Assembly (NCBI GenBank): GCA_023053545.1
Contig: JAKZAN010000002.1
Span: 914,375 to 978,374, forward strand
Reading direction: 5' to 3'
Length of the DNA stretch: 64,000 nucleotides
Source: Lepidurus packardi
Lineage: Eukaryota; Arthropoda; Branchiopoda; Notostraca; Triopsidae
Positions 53,275 to 61,517 of this stretch are shown here, in pieces (within the stretch, counting starts at the first letter, position 1; each line of letters starts with the position of its first letter). The position numbers and the translations under genes were made by a program. Under the pieces are notes generated by a model. It had not been told where the DNA came from. It was given only the letters and a program-made list of their open reading frames with translations, and did not search any database.

Positions 53275-54529
53275 CAAAGATGGAATTATTCATCAGTTTG
53301 AATGATTCACGATCAGCGTCATTGGTGGCGGCAGCTCGCAAAGCGGTGTTGCATTCGATGTAGGGCTGAAACAGCGTTGTCTGACGAAATCTGATACCAC
53401 CATGCATTCGGATCACTAACAATCCGTGACTTAAAGCCAGCTGCAACATTCTGTAATGAATCAGATATTTTTCTTTAGCGTTTAAGGTGACACATAGTTT
53501 TTCAACACGAGAGGGAAATGTTTTCCCATCCTTCAGATAATGCTCTTGGATTGTGGGGCTTAGCATATCCCATGTTATTTGTTCTTTGCGAGACATAAAG
53601 GGAAAATCGTCGTGTTCTTCGTGTAAATGGGCAGGATATTCCATGTCGACTAGTAGGGCATAACCATAGAGCGAATCTGGGGTTAACGAGAGGATTTCGT
53701 TCAAACTGGGGCATTCTTTGGTTGATAACCAGCAAATTCCATCGGTGGGTAAAGCTTGAACCATCGCCCATCCATACAAGTTGTTAGCATCGATATATTC
53801 GATGGAGCTATTAGGGCGTGTAGGATCATAATGTGGCAAGTCTGGTAAATTGGCTACAGCATGACGTTGGGACACCATGGTTAGCCCCCCTCGCACGTTT
53901 TGTTTAACCATACTATGCATGGTTACATCGGTCATAAGTTCCATCGTCACCCCCGTTGTGTACAAAAAGGCGTTCCAGCCAAAATGCGAAATGCTGTAAA
54001 AATGGGCTACATCCAAACCCGAATGGTGATAGGTTGTTTGACGTAAGGTGGAAAAGCAGTCGGCTAGAATGCGGACATCGCACTCTAAATACAAGTTGTG
54101 ATAGTCGCGTAATGTGCGACATTGAAAGTATCCCAAACGTTTTGTGTATGAATGTAATCCTCATCTGAAACTGAGCAACCAGTTAGGGTGGAGAAAAAGG
54201 CCAGTTGAGATGGTAAATGTGGTAAATCAAGAGCTGTCAGACTAGTCATGAACTCGTAGGGAAATATCCCTTTGCGCGCTAAGAGTTTGAGTTTCTCTTG
54301 ATTCCCCGCTACCACAGCCGCACGGTTCAAACATTGAAAGGAGTGGAGCCCCTTTTTCAAGAGAACTTGAGCCCAACGTTCCAAACTAGTGTTCATAAAT
54401 TGAAGACTGTCCAGAAAGCGAACGTTATCAACTTTAAAAGTCAAGAACTTTTCCATGGATTTGGGGATAATGTCAATGTCTTGCCCGTAATGCTCCAATG
54501 CTTGACAGATGAAATGTCCATCGTAATTC

Positions 54530-54582
54530 CTAGAAACAACAGATTATTTGGATTCGGTTTATCGGTTTTCACAGATACTTAC
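54530..54582 (-). other. 53-bp intron in polymerase exonuclease motif II
   Basis: Donor TTTACA|GTAAGT and acceptor GTTTCTAG|GA. The join lies in the middle of the HN...YDGHF exonuclease motif. Confidence 0.8.
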
Positions 54583-55048
54583 TGTAAATTGTGGAAGTAG
54601 ACAGGTAATTCGTAGTTTTCCAATTTACAATGGAGATTACAACCTCGGTGAGCAATACCCCGGAAAGAACCGTCAAAATGATCATGATCTATCATACGCT
54701 CGGACAAATCTTGGGGTAAGGGTTTCTTGCAGTGTACGCATATAGTAGCTGTATGTCGGGCTCTTATTGCCATTGACACATCTTTTTCATTGAGGGGAAA
54801 ATTTGTTGAGCGCACCACTTGTTCAAGATTTGCTGCTGTTTCTAAGATGTTTTGTAGGAAAATCTGACCTGCATTAGGGCCAACATAGCGCTGGTATGCC
54901 ACTTCACTCCCCTGCAGGTCGAGCACCAAATAACAAAAAGATAGAGCTTCGTGACGATGAAGCTTTTGATTGACGGGATAGTGTTCTTCATCAGTTGGAT
55001 CATAAGAAACTAAAAGAGATTCAAAATCGGCAAAAGCTATGTAAGGGG

Positions 55049-55391
55049 CACGTTGTCAGGAATTGCAGAACAGAAGACGGGTCTGTGTCGAGAAACGGAG
55101 TTGTATTAACTTCAGAAGATGTTGTGTCTACACTTAGCAGAGTAGTTGACTGGATCTAAGTGATTAACACTCTGGTTAGTGAACCAGAGTGTGCAGCTAT
55201 ATATACGAGACTACCGACCTCGCAACTGTTGTGGGATCAGGTTGACCTGATCCCACAAGGGCCGCAACATGTTTGGAATGCGAGTTACAACACTATGAGT
55301 CAAGATGGGTCAAGATCATGAAGGCCGCAACACATTTGGAATGCGAGTTACAACATTATGAGTCAAGATGGGTCAAGATCATGACACACGT
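55049..55391. mobile_element. Solo LTR (333 bp) inserted in the polymerase gene, 5-bp duplication CACGT
   Basis: The LTR occupies 55054-55386. It starts TGTCAGGAATTGC and ends AAGATCATGACA, i.e. the TGTCA/TGACA inverted ends of an LTR, flanked by CACGT on both sides (55049-55053, 55387-55391). Excluding one CACGT and the LTR leaves the polymerase frame uninterrupted. Internally it has TATATATA (~55199-55206), an 8-11-bp inverted repeat around GATCAGGTTGACCTGATC and a 62-bp tandem duplication (55259-55383). A 5-bp duplication fits BEL/Pao or Gypsy; the family is undetermined. Confidence 0.85.
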
Positions 55392-56241
55392 TGTGCTGCA
55401 TTAAAACATCGCATCTGAACAAAATCGTTCTTCCCAGGAGTGGGGAGTCGAACTGCTTTTTGTTTGTTTTCCAAACAGTACATTTTATGAGCATCTAGGG
55501 ACCGGGAACTTTTAAACGCGTTTAGACATTTGAGACAATAATGATCCTTATGTAGTTGATCTTTACCCAACAAACGATTTGGTGAAAGAATAGGCCAGAA
55601 ATGTCCTTGCCCCGGACCGGTGCATGTATACAAAAGATTAACCGGTTCTTGGCAGAGGGTGGTGTTGGGTTTGAAAAAGGTTTTCCCAGAAATACGAAAA
55701 GGATAAATATTTCGAGGGGTGGCAACAAGAGTTGGTGGGAGTTTAGAGCGTTTAGGATTTTCTGCTTCTTCATCACTCTCGTCAAAACATCCAAACGGTA
55801 AAGTATCAAAAGCTAAGATATTAATAGCGATTGAATGGGCTTCTTCAAAAGCAGTTATGTCTTGAATTTTAACAGGATAGGTTAGCACTTGTGGATTAGT
55901 GGTCGGTAATCTGTCGGGATAACGGGCGAAGAGATCATCTAAACTTTTAGCACTATGATGTTTTATAAAAAACTGAGAATTTTCGTCAGTTGCAGCATGT
56001 TGACGAGCTAGCACCGCTTTGACCGCGTAGACAAAACATTGATCACCGCAACGTTCGATATTAACAACAGCTTTGCGTTTAGCGATGCCGGCAGGTAACC
56101 GTATCTGGTGAGAGTCGTTACCACTACCTGCCATAGGAACAAACGTGGTCACTGAAGCTCGAAGCTCACTAATGTACTCCATCCGCCAACCAGAACCAGC
56201 TTGATTCTGACGATTGTGGATCACGTTGGCAATATGATCAA

Positions 56242-56720
56242 ATGATCAAATATGATCAAACGTGTATTGAATGTCAAAACCATACACGCTGTTACTTTGT
56301 GGGCGATATAACTGGCAAACATGGATGTATCACCCAGAATACACTTTTTGGATGGGATGAGCCTGGTGTGCTCACATTTCCAAAGTGTGGTGCCCAGGTG
56401 GAGTCATCCAGAATCATCGTTCCAACCGAATTACCTGTTGAGGTTGAAGAAGTGGAGGGGGAGGAGGCGGAGGAAATCGCAATACTAGTTTGTATGCTGT
56501 TCAAAAATCTGAAAACAAAGAATCAAAACTCATTCTTATATTAATAGTTGAAGTTATTGGTGGTCTCATCACTATGGCGTGTGCTGGTTACTCTGGATGG
56601 AGATGCTGGCGTAAACATGTTTTTTGCACCTCCAGCTGGAGTAGGTTCAGCACTAGCGAAGACGTGGTTCTGGATGAACTAGCCTCGATGGAGGAACTAT
56701 CGGAAAACGATGAAATTTAA
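56242..56720 (+). pseudogene. Small Cys-containing membrane-protein gene in two overlapping frames
   Basis: Frame one (56242-56544) begins MIKYDQTCIECQNHTRC with six more-or-less regular Cys and an acidic stretch (VEVEEVEGEEAEE). Frame two (open to 56720) has a strong membrane segment (KLILILIVEVIGGLITMACAG), then RCWRKHVFC and an acidic tail. Together they look like a type I membrane protein (ectodomain, one membrane span, tail) broken by a shift in the purine-rich stretch near 56455-56475. It starts about 60 bases from the polymerase start on the other strand. It might be an envelope-like or host-interaction protein; no family is recognised. Confidence 0.4.
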
Positions 56721-57248
56721 AATGAAAATAAATAACCAGATTAAAGTTGAATGTGTATGTTTTTTTTTTTTTTTTTTTTTCCACAAATTTATAATGTTAA
56801 CATTAATATTCACGGTTGTCGTATTTTTATTTAAAACAGACAGAACTGTTTCTAGCTGGGCCAGGTTTGCGGGTGAAAGGGCTGAGGTTGTTTGGATAAC
56901 GTTGATATTGGGGATGTTGGGGACATCGGGGATGTTGGCAGCTTGAGTGTTTGGTGTTACGTCCAAATCTTGGAGAATTGGAAATTCTACCAACATAGCA
57001 TCTAACCATTTATCCAGATCTTCATGCTCTACAAATAGAAAGAAAAACATCAACACAAATAATGATTAGTTTATAAATAACAAATTAGATAATAACCCAC
57101 CAGCATTCGTCTCCAAATTTAAAAAAGCTGGGGTTTTCATTGTTACTTGATTTCCTTTACCTTGACCGATTCCTACAAACAAAATATGTTCAAACACGTG
57201 TAGACACATATAAAATTCAAACTGGTATGAAAACTTACCGTAAGCCAT
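56697..57248 (-). CDS. Hypothetical spliced Polinton gene, three exons
   Basis: Exon 1 57239-57248 (MAY plus one base), exon 2 57101-57172 (IGQGKGNQVTMKTPAFLNLE), exon 3 up to 57028 (HEDLDKWLDAMLVEFPILQD). Introns of 66 bp (57173-57238) and 72 bp (57029-57100), both GT-AG and keeping one frame. Exon 3 has Asn/Ile/Pro-rich repeats (IPDVPNIPNINVI) and ALSPANLAQLETVLSVL, and then reads into the poly-T run as Lys codons, so the true C-terminus is uncertain. Function not recognised. It is the second gene in the element with short introns. Confidence 0.5.
56726..56731 (+). terminator. AATAAA polyadenylation signal of the plus-strand membrane gene
   Basis: AAAATAAATAACC follows the stop at 56718-56720, and a T20 run (56760-56780) lies just beyond. 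Confidence 0.4.
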
Positions 57249-57391
57249 GACTGCTTGTTGTAGTTTGAGGTTAAGTTTGAAGTGTGCGCGCTGGATACTG
57301 TAAGGTTTCAATATGTGGAAGTTGCGCGTTGGGTGTGGCATACATTACAAACCCGCTAGCTTACGATTGGTGTTTGACTTTACTCTAAACG

Positions 57392-57426
57392 TATAAAAGA
57401 GGCAGACGGTCTGTTGGAAAGATCAG
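57392..57426 (+). promoter_or_regulatory. TATA (TATAAAAG) plus TCAG initiator
   Basis: TATAAAAG at 57392-57399 and GATCAGC at 57421-57427, about 31 bases apart, upstream of the plus-strand frame that starts at 57468 or continues at 57529. Same design as the promoter at 45698. Confidence 0.6.
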
Positions 57427-57467
57427 CTTTCAGCTCTACTTCGCTTGTATTTAACATACATGATAAA

Positions 57468-57816
57468 ATGCCTTTAGTAATAGGCTACATAACAAAAGTA
57501 ATAGGCTACATAACATATTATTAGCGGTGTGCGCGAATATAAACACCAACCTGGCTGTTACTTTAACTTTTACATGCAAGTGGGACCTAATCGAGAATAT
57601 TGTGATATCCATTGCGATGATATTAGATGTCGCGATTTCTTATTTAACTGTTACTATACGCATCGTGCCATAAGGTTCATGTCTTACGAAACTGGACGCT
57701 GTCTTTATCTGCATGCAGACACCTTTATTAAAACCAAGATCTCCAAGCCAGCTTTTGCGTTTGATTGTCAGGTGCGTCCTGGACCTGGGTGCGAAAAAGA
57801 TATTACGAGTAAATAA
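57468..57816 (+). CDS. Cys-rich hypothetical Polinton protein, start unclear
   Basis: An 18-codon frame (57468-57524) holds a tandem 21-base repeat (GTAATAGGCTACATAACA). The main frame runs to 57816 (EYKHQPGCYFNFYMQVGPNR, EYCDIHCDDIRCRDFLFNC, RCLYLHADTFIKTK) with nine Cys. It has no ATG at its head, so it is joined by splicing, uses the internal Met at ~57574 or the first part is lost. Not recognised; Cys spacing suggests a disulfide-rich or zinc-binding protein. Confidence 0.4.
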
Positions 57817-58098
57817 GTAAGTATATAAGATCAAATCTTGTGTGTATATCGATATTTTGTATGCTTACTCTTTTCTCAGAGTGAAGTTAAAATCAGATCT
57901 TATGCGACAAAGTTTCAACATGGGTTATTCTGCACTGTACAACACAGAAGCACTAATAACTAGTGTTCGTTTCGACATGAATTGTGAAAAGGATTTCTTT
58001 TAACCTCGTGTTTGTTGTTGTTGTACGCATAAGGCGACATCTATAAGTTGTGTGTATATGTGTGCGGCGCAACATTCAAATATAAGTCTCGAAATTAT

Positions 58099-58542
58099 TT
58101 AACAACGTGTATTTACATTGATTCGTTCTACATCTCGGGTTAACCAATAAGCGAATTTGTAGGTTTGGAATAGCGTACAAAGAGTTGGGGTTGTTTGATG
58201 TTTAGGACAATAGGGTGGTTCAAATGGACAGAAAATTTCGTTGACTGTAGGACAATTGTATCCTGCCAAGTTCTCAATGGGTTGTTGAAGTCCTTGTGAG
58301 AGAATTTCAAACGAGGGATCGCCCCATGTTAAAACTCGATATTTTCGGATTGAGCGGGCTAGATGATTGAAGAAAACACCCATCGTGTCAAAGGACCAGT
58401 CTTGATCATGGTCATTTCCCCATGTGAAATGTTGGTAGTAAAAATTGTTTCGAGATAATTTGGAATTAATAAAACATGTGGTTAACTCCACAGGGCTGTT
58501 GTCGACTAATCTCAAATAGACTACAGCCAAGTCTTCAGTCAT
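58099..58542 (-). CDS. Hypothetical Polinton protein (147 aa)
   Basis: MTEDLAVVYLRLVDNSPVEL, then HFTWGNDHDQDWSFDTMGVF, then PFEPPYCPKHQTTPTLC and TYKFAYWLTRDVERI. An intact frame with ATG and stop near the right TIR. No recognised domain; Cys/His near the C-terminus could bind metal. Confidence 0.45.
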   Translation of the reverse strand: MTEDLAVVYLRLVDNSPVELTTCFINSKLSRNNFYYQHFTWGNDHDQDWSFDTMGVFFNHLARSIRKYRVLTWGDPSFEILSQGLQQPIENLAGYNCPTVNEIFCPFEPPYCPKHQTTPTLCTLFQTYKFAYWLTRDVERINVNTRC

Positions 58543-58820
58543 TCTTATGCTCTAGCAGAGTTTATTGAACCATCGTGTTGATCTGTGTTGGTTCTACTGG
58601 TTTCATAAATGGGAGACGTGCTGGTGATAGCCTTGAGTTTGTCAAACACCCTGGTTGGAATGTGTGTGTGGGTGTGTGGTTGCGAGAATTGGGGATTTTG
58701 AAACTGTTCAGTCTAAGGGTTGCACATATGTCAAAGAGGGGGTTGTCAAGCGCGCTCATCTGAGGAATCATACCGATGGAAGAGTGAGGATTGGCCAACA
58801 CAGGAGCTTGAGGGGAGTGT

Positions 58821-59648
58821 GAGCTGACAAGCACCCTAGCCAGAGGGGCTGTGCAAACGCAAGAGTTGGTGAGTTGGTGTTATCAGTGTGTGTGCAACAG
58901 TTGATAGCCTGATGAGCATGATGGCACACTCTCCAAAAAATCTTACAGTGTAGTGAAACCACCAACCATTATTTTGAATGAATTTGTAATTGTATTTGTT
59001 GAAAGAAAATACATTTCGAAGGTTAAACTTACAAAAAGTGTCTTTAACTTAAATGTCTATCTCCGAAAAAGTGTCATTAACTTTAATGTCTATTTTTGAA
59101 AAAGTGTCTTTACTTAAATGTGTGTGTATTTTGTGAAAAAAGTGTCTTTAACTTAAATGATGAATCTCGAAAAGTGTCTTTAACTTTAATGTCTATTCTC
59201 GAAAAAGTGTCCTTAACTTTAATGTTGATTCTGAAAAAGTGTCTTTAACTTTAATGTCTATTCTCGAAAAAGTGTCCTTAACTTTAATGTCGAATCTGAA
59301 AAAGTGTCTTTAACTTTAATGGTAATCCTGAAAAAGTGTCTTTAACTTTAATGTCGAGTCCGAAAAAGTGTCTTTAACTTTAATGGTAATTAAGTTTGTT
59401 TGCGGAGGACACTGTTGTCGACACGAGAGCTGCTCAATTGTGAGGACAGCGCCAACGTGAAAGTGGCGGAAACGCTAGAAACTAGGTGTTGTCAAACCAT
59501 ACTGCGCAGGCGTCAGGGCGGGGACTAGGGGAGAAATGAAGGCATCCTATTGGTGCAGCCATAAAAGGGGCGGGGCTTGGGAGAAATGGAGGCTTCCTAT
59601 TGGTGCGGCAGTAATGGAGGTGGCAGTAATGGTGGTACCTATACTACT
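58821..59648 (-). repeat. Polinton right TIR (828 bp)
   Basis: The inverted copy of 43452-44154. It differs mainly by four more subterminal repeat units and a 9-bp duplication (TTGGTGAG). Confidence 0.9.
59033..59392. repeat. Subterminal array in the right TIR, ~32-bp unit, eleven copies
   Basis: AAAAAGTGTCTTTAACTTTA units, the reverse of those in the left TIR. Confidence 0.9.
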
Positions 59649-59654
59649 TACTGA
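59649..59654. repeat. Right 6-bp target duplication TACTGA of the Polinton
   Basis: Matches 43446-43451. Confidence 0.9.
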
Positions 59655-59657
59655 ATT

Positions 59658-59820
59658 AATATTGTAGCGGTTCGCGAGTCGAACCGCTAGCGAACCTCCG
59701 AGCAAGTAGAGAGAGAGTTGGGAGAGAGTCGTAGAGCGGAGGCGGGAGAAGACAGACGCAAGGGGTGGAGGCGTGGTGCGTACCAGAATTGAACCCCACG
59801 CGACAATATTGTAGCGGCAG
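59658..59820 (-). repeat. Block between two AATATTGTAGCGG repeats, with a pol III B-box-like motif and a hairpin
   Basis: AATATTGTAGCGG occurs at ~59658-59670 and ~59807-59819. Between them lie an inverted repeat (AGCGGTTCG ... CGAACCGCT, 59668-59690), a purine-rich run and, on the minus strand, GGGGTTCAATTCTGG (B-box-like). It may be a short tRNA-derived insertion with the 13-bp repeats as target duplication. Weak. Confidence 0.3.
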
Positions 59821-60094
59821 ATGGCGTGCGAGAGGCAACGAGAACGCCTGTGAAAGGCGAAGAGGGAGCAGTCGCGCGCGCAAAGTCGAACAAGCTACAT
59901 GTTCATTGTGATAGACGACCTTTTTTTCCGTACTTTTTGATGAAAGTTGCTCTGGCATAAAATCAAGCGTTTTAAACAACACGAATCCCAACTTATTGTT
60001 CCCTGACACTTGCACCAGGTAATACTAACATACGGTGGTGGGGTAAGAGCCTGAAAGATCCAGCGTTTGATTGGTGAAGGGGAGTAGCGGAAGC
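59821..60094. other. Probable 5' untranslated region of the LINE
   Basis: No gene. The LINE's 5' end cannot be placed exactly; it must lie between the Polinton duplication and the ORF1 ATG at 60095. Confidence 0.3.
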
Positions 60095-61517
60095 ATGGCC
60101 TCATCAGTTGAGGACATGGAGTCGGAGTGGTCGGAGGAAGATTTGCTCGAAGGATTTTCTCAGGAAGGCCCAGATAGGGGAAATCAGGAGCGAGGAAGGT
60201 TTCCTTTGAAAAGTAGGCCAGTTATAGACAAAGAAGGGTTTGAAACAGTAGTATCCAAACGGGAAAAGACAGCGCTAAAGAAAATCGGGAAGGGATTTAA
60301 AATTGTAGGGAAGGACGTCATAGCGAGGGCAAGCTCGTTCGTTCCAAAGAAGAGACAAAGAGTAGGGTCTATCCTGTCAACCGGATCAGATCCAGAGAAA
60401 AAACAGAAAGAGGGCAATGGCGAAAGACCAGTTATTTTCAGACTAAAAGAAGCGGAAGGCCAAACATTCGCACAAGTCAACCCTGTCAAGCTAGGCAAGG
60501 CTCTAGAAGCTTTTCAAGTGAAAAACCTGAAAACCAAAATAACCAGAGGGGGGTACCTCTTAGCGTACCCGAAAGACGAGTTGGCTGAAGAAAAAATGTT
60601 AAAGGTGCAAAAAATAGGAGAATGGTCGGTTGAAGCCAGATTAGCTAAGCCCTTAAACATGGTGCATGGTATAGTGCGCTTGCCAGGGGTGACAAAGGAA
60701 GAAGTGGAAGAGCAAAAATTTGAAAGGGTATGTGCGGTCAGACAACTTTTCAAAATCAGAGTAAACGAACTAGGGGATAGGACTAAGTCACCTACGGGTG
60801 CTTTCCATTTAATGTTTGACAAAACCGAACTACCCAAACATATAAAGGCATGGTCTATCATCTTGCCGGTCACACCTTTTGAACCACGTCCTATCAGGTG
60901 CTACAAATGCCAACGTTTTGGACACATAAGTCTGGCCTGTACGGCTAAGGAACGATGTGGTTTCTGTGGAAAGGAGCACCGGACCAGCGGGTGTACAAGT
61001 AGGAGTCAGGAAAACGTACCAAGCTGTGCAAATTGTAAAAAAACATGAGGCAGGAGACATCAAATGCGAATATTATGAAGCGGCGAAACAAAAACAACAA
61101 AGTATTAAAAAACAGCCAATTATACAAACCGTTCCGGTATTGCAAAATGAGAAGGAAAACATAAGGGTATGTCAGGAGAGTTCCATGGGGTTCACAGGTC
61201 AGAAAACCCCCCAATCTTACAGCGAAGTGACAACAGGCAAAGGTATACAACGGACTCAAACTCAGACAGCAAAAGACCCTATAGTTGAGCAGCGTCATCA
61301 AACGAAAGGGAACAGAAGTGAGAGATCAAGTGAGTCTCAACAACCGAGCATTTCAATAGCGCCCGTAATTACTAGTCTTATAGTGGAATGCCTGTCAATA
61401 CTTATCAAAACGGGTAGGTGGGAGGAAAAATGGAGGGAAATAGGTAACACATGTAAGAAAATTTTAATGGATCCGTCAACTATTCAGGCCCTTTTATCAT
61501 GCCTGGCCAATTTCTGA
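60095..61517 (+). pseudogene. LINE ORF1 (gag-like), frameshifted
   Basis: The start is MASSVEDMESEWSEEDLL. After a basic region it has a PRE-like segment (FEAFQVKNLKTK type, then VRLPGVTKEEVEEQKF) and CCHC knuckles CYKCQRFGHISLAC and CGFCGKEHRTSGC. A third, CANCKK..., is split by one extra base in an A7 run near 61037, after which the frame open to 61517 continues. The tail is Gln/Lys/Ser-rich. ORF1 proteins coat the LINE RNA. Confidence 0.8.

Larger units (their letters stand above)
52454..56182 (-). pseudogene. Protein-primed DNA polymerase B (Polinton POLB): two introns, one frameshift, LTR insertion
   Basis: First ATG at 56182 (MEYISELRASVTTF). The N-terminal region includes a zinc-finger-like HYCLKCLNAFKSSRSLDAHK. 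Exonuclease motifs: AFADFESLL, HNLQ joined to NYDGHFI across the splice, and YHNLYLECDVRI. Polymerase motifs: YIDANNLYGW (A), FKLMNNSIFGK (B), VFTDTESFCY (C, with Glu replacing the second Asp of DTD). Introns: 54530-54582 (53 bp) and 53218-53274 (57 bp), both GT-AG and both falling within conserved motifs. Breaks: a one-base shift near 54125 beside a short T run, and a solo LTR (55054-55386) between the finger and exonuclease parts. The enzyme would replicate the element by protein priming; this copy cannot make it whole. Confidence 0.9.
43452..59648 (-). mobile_element. Complete-length Polinton/Maverick (adintovirus-like), 16,197 bp
   Basis: It begins AGTAGTATAGG and ends CCTATACTACT, the AG...CT termini of Polintons, with long TIRs and a 6-bp target duplication. 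Gene order on the minus strand from the right: DNA polymerase B, a small frame, the short conserved protein, a 223-residue protein, integrase, penton, core/membrane-active protein, capsid, protease. A few genes on the plus strand and some unrecognised frames sit at both ends. No FtsK/HerA packaging ATPase (P-loop) was found. The polymerase and penton genes are disrupted, so this copy is not autonomous. Confidence 0.93.

Noticed and set aside
55054..55386. hAT-type insertion with 8-bp duplication ACAACGTG in the polymerase gene
   Set aside because: An 8-bp match can be read there, but the ends then are not inverted repeats; the 5-bp CACGT reading gives TGTCA/TGACA LTR ends and leaves the frame continuous.
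56760..56780. Poly-T run as a retrotransposed poly(A) tail
   Set aside because: No processed gene or target duplication is attached; it lies between two convergent Polinton genes.
61025..61050. Programmed -1 frameshift at the A7 run in LINE ORF1
   Set aside because: The run resembles a slippery site, but the frame needed is the opposite shift, and a single extra A explains it simply.
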